Assembly (NCBI GenBank): GCA_014650015.1
Contig: BMUD01000014.1
Location: 1-64,000, forward strand
DNA from: Streptomyces griseoloalbus
GTDB taxonomy: Bacteria > Actinomycetota > Actinomycetes > Streptomycetales > Streptomycetaceae
DNA: 64,000 nt
Direction of reading: 5' to 3'
Part shown: positions 7,300 to 15,679 of the stretch, one piece after another
Layout of the letters: every line of letters starts with the position of its first letter
Position numbering within the stretch: the stretch's first letter is position 1
Program-made: the position numbers and the translations under genes
Notes under the pieces: model-generated
Database searches by the model: none
The model's input: the letters and a program-made list of their open reading frames with translations, nothing else
What the model was told of the DNA's origin: nothing

Positions 7300-8274
7300 A
7301 TGCGCCGACCCTTCGCCCTGATCGCCGCGGCCCTTCTCGTGGGCGCGCTCGCCGTACCCGCCTCCGCAGCCGACGGGGACGAGGGGTTCGCGATCAAGGA
7401 CCCGCGCATCACCGAGTCCAGCGGTCTCGCCGCCTCCCGCCTCCACCCCGGCATCTACTGGACCCACAACGACAGCGACGACGGCCCCTACCTCTACGCC
7501 GTCGACGGCGCGACCGGCGAGACCGTCGCCCGGCTCACCCTCACCGGTATCGGCACGCCCCGCGACGTCGAGGCCGTCTCCATCGGGCCCGGCGACAGGA
7601 TCTTCGTCGGGGACATCGGGGACAACCTCGGGGGCTCGTGGCCGTACGTCTGGATCTATGAGCTGCCCGAGCCGAAGGAGCTCGAGGACGCGACCGTGCG
7701 GGCCACGCAGTACGTCGTGAAGTACTCCGACGGGGCGCGGGACGCCGAGTCCCTCGTCGTGCACCCGAAGACCGGCCGCGTCTACATCATCGACAAGAAG
7801 GAAGAGGGCGGGCACCTGTACGAAGGACCCGCCGAGCTCTCGGCGTCCGGGAGCAATGTGTTCCGGCCGGTCGCCCCCGTCGAGCTGTGGGCCACCGACG
7901 CCGCGCTCTCCCCGGACGGGCGCCGGCTGGCTGTGCGCGGCTACTTCGGCGGCATCCACTACGCCTGGAACGGCGGGAAGCTCCGGCGCGAGGGCCGGCT
8001 GAGCGTGCCGCTCCAGGGGCAGGGGGAGTCCGTGACCTACTCCGCCGACGGGTCCCGGCTCATGTACGGCAGCGAGGGCGCGGAGAGTCCGGTCGAGGCC
8101 CGGGACGTGCCCGGCGGCGACGGCGGAGGCGGCGAACGGGGGGCCGGCGCGAAGGGCGGGGAGAACAGCGCCGGTGACGGCGACGGGGACGGCGTCGGTA
8201 CCGGCACCCTCGTCGCCGTGGCGGTCGTCGTCGCGGCGCTGTTCGGGCTGGGGCGGCTGCGCCGCAGGCGGTGA
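7300..8274 (+). CDS. Secreted, membrane-anchored beta-propeller-like protein
   Basis: This 324-residue protein has a Sec signal peptide (MRRPFALIAAALLVGALAVP with an ASA cleavage site). A mature domain of about 230 residues contains repeated strand-rich motifs (GIYWTHNDSDDGPYLYAVD, DRIFVGDIGDN, DGRRLAVRGYFG) of the WD40/esterase-like-phytase type. A Gly/Asp-rich linker follows, then one C-terminal membrane helix with an Arg-rich stop-transfer tail (GRLRRRR). It is probably displayed on the outer face of the membrane. Homologues are usually annotated only as WD40-repeat or SdiA-regulated-like proteins. Its divergent neighbour is an esterase, and a functional link is possible but unproven. Confidence 0.75.
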   Translation: MRRPFALIAAALLVGALAVPASAADGDEGFAIKDPRITESSGLAASRLHPGIYWTHNDSDDGPYLYAVDGATGETVARLTLTGIGTPRDVEAVSIGPGDRIFVGDIGDNLGGSWPYVWIYELPEPKELEDATVRATQYVVKYSDGARDAESLVVHPKTGRVYIIDKKEEGGHLYEGPAELSASGSNVFRPVAPVELWATDAALSPDGRRLAVRGYFGGIHYAWNGGKLRREGRLSVPLQGQGESVTYSADGSRLMYGSEGAESPVEARDVPGGDGGGGERGAGAKGGENSAGDGDGDGVGTGTLVAVAVVVAALFGLGRLRRRR

Positions 8275-8317
8275 ACCGGCCGGCGGTCACGCCGGCGCAG
8301 GTTCCCCACGCGGGCTG

Positions 8318-9085
8318 TCACCCCGTGGTCCGCCGGGCGACGAACTCCTCCAGCCCGTCCAGGATCCGCTGCAACCCGAACTCGAAGTGGTCGAAGTCGG
8401 ATCCGAAGGTGTCCTCGGAGAGGCCGGCCAGGATCGGGTAGCGCCCGCTGTTCATGGCCTTCTCCAGGGCCGGCCGCTGCGCCTCCCAGAACCGCGCGTC
8501 CGTCAGCCCGGAGCTGCGTTCGGCCTCCTCCTGGTACAGCTGCGTGCGGGCGGCCCCGACGACATATCCGTCGATCATGATGACCGCCGACACCAGCTCG
8601 GGGTCGGACAGGCCCATCGGCTTGATCCGGGAGAGCACCTTCTCCATGCCGTCCAGTGCGGAGGGGCCGAGGATCGGGCGGGACTGGTTGACCTGGAGCA
8701 GCCAGGGGTGCCGCCGGTACAGGGCGAGGGTGGCCCGGCCCAGGGCCTCCAACGCCGAGCGCCAGCCGCCGTCGCCGAGGTCGGCGGGGTCCTCCGACGG
8801 CCGCTGCACCCGGTCCAGCATCAGGTCCAGCAGCTCGCTCTTGCCGGGGACGTAGCGGTACAGGGACATCGTGCCGGTGCCGAGCTCCGTGGCGATCCGG
8901 CGCATCGAGAGCGCGCCGATCCCCTCCCGGTCCGCGACCTCGATGGCCGCCTCCACGATGCGGTCCAGCGTCAGGCCCGGTTTCGGTCCCCGGCTGGGCC
9001 GCGGGCCCGTGTCCCACAGCAGGTCGAGGGTGCGGGTGATGTCGCCGCTGCCACTGGTCTCCGTGCCGCCCGTACCGCTGCTCAT
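8318..9085 (-). CDS. TetR family regulator of the adjacent ABC exporter
   Basis: This 255-residue TetR protein has an N-terminal extension of about 40 residues. The DNA-binding helix-turn-helix follows (LTLDRIVEAAIEVADREG, SMRRIATELGTGTMSLYRYV) at about residues 41-85. The C-terminal ligand domain is of the tetracycline-repressor-like class. It is transcribed away from the DrrAB-type ABC operon with only 89 bp between start codons. Two tandem GTAC-N3-GTAC sites lie in that spacer, so it most likely represses both itself and the exporter until a drug-like ligand binds. Confidence 0.88.
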   Translation of the reverse strand: MSSGTGGTETSGSGDITRTLDLLWDTGPRPSRGPKPGLTLDRIVEAAIEVADREGIGALSMRRIATELGTGTMSLYRYVPGKSELLDLMLDRVQRPSEDPADLGDGGWRSALEALGRATLALYRRHPWLLQVNQSRPILGPSALDGMEKVLSRIKPMGLSDPELVSAVIMIDGYVVGAARTQLYQEEAERSSGLTDARFWEAQRPALEKAMNSGRYPILAGLSEDTFGSDFDHFEFGLQRILDGLEEFVARRTTG

Positions 9086-9118
9086 GGGGGCAGTGTAGAT
9101 CCGCGCGCGAAAAACTGG

Positions 9119-9150
9119 GTACGACGTACGCGTAATCGGGTACGGTGTAC
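9119..9150. promoter_or_regulatory. Tandem TetR operators
   Basis: Two palindromic sites, GTACGACGTAC (9119-9129) and GTACGGTGTAC (9140-9150), each preceded by GG, are spaced 21 bp apart. They therefore lie on the same helix face. They occupy the 89-bp spacer between the TetR and ABC start codons, where cooperative binding of two dimers is plausible. Confidence 0.65.
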
Positions 9151-9174
9151 TCGGTTACGTGAGAAGGGGGATCC

Positions 9175-10137
9175 ATGAACGACGGATACGCGGTCCGGGC
9201 CGAGGGCCTGGAGAAGCGCTACGGCGAGAAGCGCGCCCTGGACGGCTTCGACCTCGCCGTCCGCGGGGGCACGGTGCACGGACTGCTCGGGCCGAACGGC
9301 GCAGGCAAGACCACCGCCGTACGCATCCTGTCGACGCTCGTCCGGCCGGCCGGGGGACGTGCCACGGTGGCCGGACTCGACGTGGCCCGGCAGGCGCGTG
9401 AGGTGCGGGCGCGGATCGGGCTCACCGGGCAGTACGCGGCCGTGGACGAGGTGCTCACCGGCCGGCAGAACCTGGAGATGTTCGGCAGGCTGTTCCACCT
9501 GGGCGGCAAGCGGGCCAGGGAGCGGGCGGTCGAGCTGTTGGAGCAGTTCGACCTCACCGACGCCGGGGACAAGGGCGTCGACGGCTACAGCGGCGGCATG
9601 CGGCGGCGCCTCGACCTCGCCGCCTCGATGATCCTCGCGCCGGCCGTGCTCTTCCTGGACGAGCCGACGACGGGGCTCGATCCCCGCAGCCGGGGTGAGG
9701 TCTGGGAGTCCGTACGGGCGTTGGTGGCGGACGGGACGACCGTGCTGCTGACCACGCAGTATCTGGAGGAGGCCGACAAGCTGGCCTCCCGGATCACCGT
9801 CATCGACCAGGGGCGGGCCATCGCCGACGACACCCCGGACGGGCTGAAGAACCTCATCGGCGGTGACCGTATCGAGGTCGTGGTCGCCGAGCGCTCCGAG
9901 ATCCCGCGCGTGGTGAAGGCGGTCGCCCGGGTCGCCGACGGCGAACCCGAGGCGGACGAGACCGAGTTGCGGGTGCACGCCCCCGTGACCGACCGGGTGG
10001 CCGCGCTGACCGACGTGGCGCGCACCCTGCAGGACGAGGGCGTGCGGGTGGAGGACATCGGGCTGCGCAGGCCGAGCCTCGACGACGTCTTCCTGCGCCT
10101 GACCGGACACCGCACGGAGAAGGAGGCGGCGGCGTGA
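9175..10137 (+). CDS. DrrA-type ABC transporter ATP-binding protein
   Basis: This 320-residue ATPase carries Walker [13 protein letters not shown] (about residue 40), signature [10 protein letters not shown] and Walker [17 protein letters not shown]. The switch region is [11 protein letters not shown], and the C-terminal extension is the one characteristic of daunorubicin-resistance DrrA proteins. With the permease encoded next it would power drug or lipid export across the cytoplasmic membrane. AAGGGGG just before the ATG is the ribosome-binding site. It overlaps the permease gene by GTGA and is divergent from the TetR gene. Confidence 0.92.
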   Translation: MNDGYAVRAEGLEKRYGEKRALDGFDLAVRGGTVHGLLGPNGAGKTTAVRILSTLVRPAGGRATVAGLDVARQAREVRARIGLTGQYAAVDEVLTGRQNLEMFGRLFHLGGKRARERAVELLEQFDLTDAGDKGVDGYSGGMRRRLDLAASMILAPAVLFLDEPTTGLDPRSRGEVWESVRALVADGTTVLLTTQYLEEADKLASRITVIDQGRAIADDTPDGLKNLIGGDRIEVVVAERSEIPRVVKAVARVADGEPEADETELRVHAPVTDRVAALTDVARTLQDEGVRVEDIGLRRPSLDDVFLRLTGHRTEKEAAA

Positions 10138-10958
10138 GCGCCCTCGACCCGACGACCGGGCCCGACGGTCGCGGACGGCTGTACTGGCTGCTCGCCGATG
10201 TCGCCAACATCGTCCGCCGCGGCCTGACCCACTACCAGCGCCAGCCCGTCAACATCGCGTGGCAGCTGGGCTTCCCGATCCTCTCCGTGCTGCTCTACGG
10301 CTATGTCTTCGGCAGCGCCATGACGGTGCCGGGCGGCGGGGACTACAAGGACTTCCTGATGCCGGGCATGTTCGTGATGACCATGGCGTTCGGCTTCATC
10401 AACACCGCGACCGTCGTCGTCCACGACTCCACCAAGGGGGTCATCGACCGATTCCGCTCCATGCCGATGGCCTCCTCGGCGGTGGTGGCCGGCCGCGGTG
10501 TGACCGATCTGCTCGTCTCCTGCGCGGAGTTGGGGATCATGATGCTGACCGCGCTGGCCATGGGCTGGCGGCCGGACGGTGGCTGGGGGTTCCTGGCGGC
10601 GTTCGGGCTGCTGCTGTGGCTGCGGTTCGCGCTGATCTGGATCGGCGTCTGGCTGGGGCTGCTGGTGCCCAACCCGGAGGCGGCGGGCGGGCTGTTCGCG
10701 GTCGCCTTCCCGCTGACGATGATCTCCAGCATCTTCGTCGCCCCCCAGCTGATGCCGGACTGGCTGGGCTGGGTGGCCGCCTGGAACCCGATCTCCTCCA
10801 CCGCGGCGGCGGCCCGCGACCTGTTCGGCACGCCGGCCGGCGGCGGCGACTCCTGGGTCGAGCAGCACGCGCTGCTGATGGCGGGGGTGTGGCCGGCCGT
10901 CCTGACGGTGATCTTCCTGCCGCTCGCGGTGCGGAGGTTCCAGCGGCTCAGCCGGTGA
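10134..10958 (+). CDS. DrrB-type ABC-2 transporter permease
   Basis: This 274-residue ABC-2 permease has six predicted membrane helices and the typical motif run [19 protein letters not shown] and [17 protein letters not shown], followed by the [17 protein letters not shown]-terminal block. It forms the channel for the ATPase at 9175. The GTG start overlaps the ATPase stop (GTGA), implying translational coupling. The pair probably exports an amphipathic antibiotic or similar compound under TetR control. Substrate unknown. Confidence 0.9.
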   Translation: MSALDPTTGPDGRGRLYWLLADVANIVRRGLTHYQRQPVNIAWQLGFPILSVLLYGYVFGSAMTVPGGGDYKDFLMPGMFVMTMAFGFINTATVVVHDSTKGVIDRFRSMPMASSAVVAGRGVTDLLVSCAELGIMMLTALAMGWRPDGGWGFLAAFGLLLWLRFALIWIGVWLGLLVPNPEAAGGLFAVAFPLTMISSIFVAPQLMPDWLGWVAAWNPISSTAAAARDLFGTPAGGGDSWVEQHALLMAGVWPAVLTVIFLPLAVRRFQRLSR

Positions 10959-10974
10959 GCTGCGAAGTCCCGGG

Positions 10975-11658
10975 GTGTGCCCGGGGTATCGCGTCGCGGA
11001 CTGTGCCACTTCCCGGAGAAGCGTCACGTTCGTGGCCGGGGTACCCCGGGTTTCCGGCCGGCATGTCGACGCCGACGGAGCGTCAAGGTCTCAGGACGTA
11101 CGGCTGGAGGACGACGCGACCCATATCCGAGAGTGGCAGCCAGTGCTGGTACCCGGCCTGCTGCAAACCCCTGCTTACGCCGAGGCGGTCACCGTCGAGG
11201 GCCCCGACTACGTGTCACCTGAGCGCATCGCCCAGTTGGTGAAGATCCGGGAGAGTCGTCAGACGAAGATCCAGGAGGGTGGGGCAACTTACACCGCCAT
11301 CGTCTGGGAAGCGGTCATCACCCACCCGTTGGTGAGCGTCGACGTTCATCGTGAGCAGCTGTCCGCGATGCTTGCGATCGGGACGCGGAAGAACGTCACG
11401 ATTCAGGTGTTGCCCTTCGGCGCCGGACTCATGGCCGCTGCGAGCTCGGCATTCTCGACGTTCAGCTTCGACTCGGAGCCGACTGTCGAAGCGGTGACGC
11501 TCGAGAATTTGAGGGGCGCATCCGTCCTCGAAGCAGCTGAGGATCTGGCCGCTTACGCACATGTGTACGACCTACTACGATCGTCTGCAATGGCCCCGGA
11601 GGAGAGCGCAAAGCTTATCCGGAGCTCACTGGAGACCATCAAGGAAGACACGTCATGA
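10975..11658 (+). pseudogene. DUF5753 regulator lacking its HTH domain
   Basis: The frame from about residue 44 onward is a complete DUF5753 domain: HIREWQPVLVPGLLQTPAYA, then RQTKIQ, then VLPFGAG, ending ESAKLIRSSLETIKE. Actinobacterial members normally have an N-terminal XRE helix-turn-helix of about 70-80 residues, but here only unrelated sequence precedes the domain and no good start exists. Base composition is visibly less GC-rich than in neighbours. I infer a 5' deletion of a horizontally spread regulator, leaving a DNA-binding-dead protein or a pseudogene. The stop overlaps the DUF397 start (ATGA). Confidence 0.65.
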
Positions 11659-11834
11659 CTGAGGTCGTAGGCACGTTCCGCAAGTCGTCGTACTCAGGTC
11701 AGGAAAGCAACTGCGTCGAGGTTGCCGATACCGCTGGCAACGGCCGGGCCGTCCGCGACAGCAAGCAGCAGGACGGTCCGCTGCTCACCGTTTCCCGCGA
11801 CAGCTGGCAGGCGTTCCTGCGCCAGTTCGCGTAG
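11655..11834 (+). CDS. DUF397 small protein
   Basis: This 59-residue protein starts MTEVVGTFRKSSYSGQES and contains NCVEVAD, then VRDSKQQDGPLLTVSRDSW and AFLRQF. That is the standard DUF397 pattern. DUF397 proteins pair with DUF5753-type HTH regulators across actinomycetes and have been likened to antitoxin-toxin or small effector partners; their biochemical role is unsettled. It overlaps the truncated DUF5753 frame by four bases (ATGA), showing the original operon. A strong terminator follows at 11852-11881. Confidence 0.85.
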   Translation: MTEVVGTFRKSSYSGQESNCVEVADTAGNGRAVRDSKQQDGPLLTVSRDSWQAFLRQFA

Positions 11835-11851
11835 GCGGCGCGCAAGTGAGA

Positions 11852-11881
11852 GGGCGCCCGGCGGATCACCGCCGGGCGCCC
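11852..11881. terminator. Bidirectional terminator between DUF397 and serC
   Basis: GGGCGCCCGGCGG (11852-11864) pairs perfectly with CCGCCGGGCGCCC (11869-11881) across an ATCA loop. The 13-bp GC stem lies between two convergent genes. There is no U-tract, as is common in Streptomyces. Confidence 0.85.
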
Positions 11882-11901
11882 TTCGCTGGCGTGTCGACTG
11901 C

Positions 11902-13029
<1,128 letters not shown>

Positions 13030-13103
13030 CTAGCGGCTGAGTGAAACCGGGGCGAAACATCGTCCGTGCTCTGAGACGGGCGCGTCACCCGCCCCGGCGG
13101 CCG

Positions 13104-14333
13104 TCAGACAGTCCCTGTGGCGGGGGTGGGGGTGAAGGTGACCGGGAGGGCGGACAGTCCGCGCATGAACGGCGACGGGCGGCGGACCAGTGACTCGGCC
13201 GGCACCGCCAGGTCGATGTCCGGCAGCCGGTCCAGTACGACCTCGATGCCGGTCCGCGCGATCACCTCGGCGATCTCCTGCGCCGGGAAGGGGCAGCGGT
13301 GCTCCCCGTGGCCGAAGGAGAAGTGGGCGTTGTTGCCGCCGGTCAGCGCCGAGCCGTCGGTGCGGATCTGCGGGTCGGAGTTGGCGCCCTGCAGGCCGAG
13401 CAGCAGCAGGTCGCCGGCGCCGATGCGGCGGCCGCCGAGCTGGGTGTCGCGGGAGGCCCAGCGGCCGGCCACGTTCTGGTTGGGCGTGTCCTCCCACAGC
13501 ACCTCGTTCATCGCCTCGGCGACGCTGTTGCGCCCGCCGAACAGGGAGGCGGCGAACCGGCTGTCGGTCAGCATCAGGCGCAGGGAGTTGCCGATCCAGT
13601 CGGCGGTGGGCAGGTGACCGGCGCCCAGCATCACCGTCAGGTCGTGCATGACCTCCTCGTCGGTGTAGCCGGCGGGGTCGGCGAGCATCCGGGAGACCAC
13701 GTCGTCGACGGGCTTCGCGCGCCGGTCGGCCACCAGCCGCGCCATCGAGGTGAGCAGCAGCATCTGCCCCGACTGGTCGTGGTCACGGGCGTCGGCGATG
13801 TCGTTGAGGGCGGTGACCAGGCCCGGCCCCTCCTCGTCGGAGAAGCCGTAGACCCAGGCCAGCACCCGCACCGGGAGCCGCATGGCGTACTCGGCGATGA
13901 TGTCGGCGGCACCCCGGGGGGAGATGGCGTCGATCAGCTCGTCCGCGAACCGTTCCGTGCGGGCGCGCAGTTCGAAGGGGTTCACCGACTCCAGCGCGTC
14001 GACGAGCATCGCGGCGCGCCGCCGGTGGCTCTCGCCGACCGTGTGCATGATCGACGGCTGCCTGCGGCCGATCATCGCCAGCAGCGGCCAGTCGTCGGGG
14101 ATGGCGTCCCACTGGTTCCACAGCTCGGAGTCGCGGCTGAACAGCTCCGGGGCGCCGGTGATCTGGTGCAGTTCGCGGTAGCCGAGCACCAGCCAGGCCG
14201 GTATGCCGCCGTCGAGCAGCACCGGGACCACGCTGCCGTGCTCGCGCCGCATCTCGCGGTAGGCCCTGATCGGGTCGTCCTGCAGCAGGGGATCGTTGAG
14301 GGGGACGGGGGCGGACGTGGGGGCGGTGCTCAC
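13104..14333 (-). CDS. cvnE: Conservon cytochrome P450, CYP157-like, without the ExxR motif
   Basis: This 409-residue P450 is the last gene of a conservon. The heme ligand loop is FSFGHGEHRCPFP with Cys347. The K-helix reads NEVLWED (Glu277-Trp280), so the otherwise invariant ExxR Arg is Trp. The I-helix shows GAGHLPTADWIGN rather than the usual AGxET/DT. Loss of ExxR is a known trait of the Streptomyces CYP157 family found in conservons. The GTG start overlaps the GTPase stop (GTGA). Its substrate is unknown, and catalytic competence, redox partner and any signalling role are open. Confidence 0.88.
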   Translation of the reverse strand: MSTAPTSAPVPLNDPLLQDDPIRAYREMRREHGSVVPVLLDGGIPAWLVLGYRELHQITGAPELFSRDSELWNQWDAIPDDWPLLAMIGRRQPSIMHTVGESHRRRAAMLVDALESVNPFELRARTERFADELIDAISPRGAADIIAEYAMRLPVRVLAWVYGFSDEEGPGLVTALNDIADARDHDQSGQMLLLTSMARLVADRRAKPVDDVVSRMLADPAGYTDEEVMHDLTVMLGAGHLPTADWIGNSLRLMLTDSRFAASLFGGRNSVAEAMNEVLWEDTPNQNVAGRWASRDTQLGGRRIGAGDLLLLGLQGANSDPQIRTDGSALTGGNNAHFSFGHGEHRCPFPAQEIAEVIARTGIEVVLDRLPDIDLAVPAESLVRRPSPFMRGLSALPVTFTPTPATGTV

Positions 14334-14947
14334 ACCAGCTCCTGACGGGGGGCTCGGGCGGGATCGGCGTACAGGGCCCGGAGGTGTTCCACCAGCGTGA
14401 TCAGGACCAGCTTGCTGGACTCCCGGGACCGCGCGTCGCAGGTGATCAGCGGTACGTGCGGGTCGAGGTCGAGGGCGTCGCGGACCTGCTCCGGGGCGAA
14501 GGCGGGGCCGCCGAAGTCGTTGCAGGCCACGATGAAGGGCGTGCCGTTCCGCTCCAGGCGGTCGATGGCGTACCAGGAGTCGTCGATGCGGCGGGTGTCG
14601 ACGAGGACGACCGCGCCGAGGGTGCCGGAGAACAGCTGGTCCCACAGGAACCAGAAACGTTCCTGTCCGGGTGCGCCGAACAGGTACAGCACGTTGTGCG
14701 CGTCGAGCGAGATGCGGCCGAAGTCGAAGGCGACGGTGGTCGTGTGCTTGCCGCGGACCCCGCGGACGTCGTCGACCGCCTCCCCGGCCCGGGTCATCAG
14801 CTCCTCGGTGTTGAGGGGACGGATCTCGCTGACCGAGCGGACCAGCGTCGTCTTGCCGGCGCCGAAGCCGCCCACGACCACGATCTTCAGGCCGTTGTCG
14901 GCGGACGCGCCGAGCGGTGTGCGCGTCTCAGAGGTTGCGGAGTCCAA
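14330..14947 (-). CDS. cvnD: Conservon GTP-binding protein
   Basis: This 205-residue small GTPase-like protein of the conservon/MglA-like (ATP/GTP-binding, DUF-GTPase) group has P-loop VVGGFGAGKTTLVRSVS at about residues 25-41. The switch/G3 region is DAHNVLYLFGAPGQERF and the G4-like segment VACNDFGG. It is thought to cycle GTP in a membrane complex with the sensor CvnA, roadblock CvnB and DUF742 CvnC. The TTG start at 14947 is placed inside the end of the DUF742 gene (20-nt overlap), as is common for this gene. The GTGA overlap with the P450 indicates one operon. Confidence 0.88.
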   Translation of the reverse strand: MDSATSETRTPLGASADNGLKIVVVGGFGAGKTTLVRSVSEIRPLNTEELMTRAGEAVDDVRGVRGKHTTTVAFDFGRISLDAHNVLYLFGAPGQERFWFLWDQLFSGTLGAVVLVDTRRIDDSWYAIDRLERNGTPFIVACNDFGGPAFAPEQVRDALDLDPHVPLITCDARSRESSKLVLITLVEHLRALYADPARAPRQELV

Positions 14948-15275
14948 CGAGCACCTGCTCCAGGATGTCGGGGTCGTACACGGCGGCCTTGCGGGGGTGG
15001 CGGGCGCTGACCCGGCCCGCCGCGAGGAGGTCGGACAGCAGGATCCGGGTGATGTTCACGGGCAGCTTCAGTTCGGCGGCGATCTCCACGACGGCCGTGG
15101 GGCGTTCGGTCATCCGCAGGATCGCCACGTGCTCGGACTGCATGCCGGGCACCGGATCGCACTCGGCGACCACCAGGGTCACCAGGTCGAAGGGGTTGTC
15201 GGGACCGGACCGGCTGCGTCCCTGGGTGAGGGTGTAGAGCCGGTCCGGGGAGTCGTCCCGTCCGGGCCTGCTCAT
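14928..15275 (-). CDS. cvnC: Conservon DUF742 protein
   Basis: This 115-residue DUF742 protein has the typical charged N-terminus (SRPGRDDSPDRLYTLTQGR). A winged-helix-like domain follows, with ERPTAVVEIAAELKLPVNIT and RILLSDLLAAGRV, ending in LEQVLVGLRNL. It is the third member of the conservon complex. Its ATG start overlaps the roadblock gene stop (ATGA) and its own end overlaps the GTPase gene by 20 nt. Confidence 0.9.
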   Translation of the reverse strand: MSRPGRDDSPDRLYTLTQGRSRSGPDNPFDLVTLVVAECDPVPGMQSEHVAILRMTERPTAVVEIAAELKLPVNITRILLSDLLAAGRVSARHPRKAAVYDPDILEQVLVGLRNL

Positions 15276-15679
15276 GCGGTGCGCGGCGGGGCGGTCAGGT
15301 GTTCGCCGAGTTGCTCCACGAGTTCGCTCATGTTGTGCCCGACGAGGCCGGCGTCCGCGTCGTCGGCGGTGACGACGGCCAGGTGGGCGCCCTCGCCGGC
15401 CTCCACGATGAACAGGATGCCGCCGTAGAACTCGGCCATCGCCGAGCGCACGCCGCCGGTGCCGTCGCCGAACTCCACGGAGGCGCCGTGCGACAGCGAC
15501 TGGATGCCGGCGGCGATGGCGGCGAGCTGGTCGGCCTGGTCGGCGGAGAGCTCCGGGGTGCGGCACAGTTTCAGGCCGTCGCGGGAGAGCACGAGCGCGT
15601 GGCGCGCGCCCGGCGTGCGCTCCAGCAGGCCCTCTATCAGCCAGGTGAGCTTCTCGTCGGCGGTCATCGTGCCGGTCAT
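15272..15679 (-). CDS. cvnB: Conservon roadblock/LC7 domain protein
   Basis: This 135-residue roadblock/LC7 protein has the family core ERTPGARHALVLSRDGLKL and ADQLAAIAAGIQSLSHGAS, followed by the amphipathic sheet GGILFIVEAGEGAHLAVV. MglB-like roadblock proteins regulate small GTPases, so CvnB probably modulates CvnD. It overlaps the sensor gene upstream and the DUF742 gene downstream by ATGA, so the four proteins are translationally coupled. Confidence 0.92.
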   Translation of the reverse strand: MTGTMTADEKLTWLIEGLLERTPGARHALVLSRDGLKLCRTPELSADQADQLAAIAAGIQSLSHGASVEFGDGTGGVRSAMAEFYGGILFIVEAGEGAHLAVVTADDADAGLVGHNMSELVEQLGEHLTAPPRTA

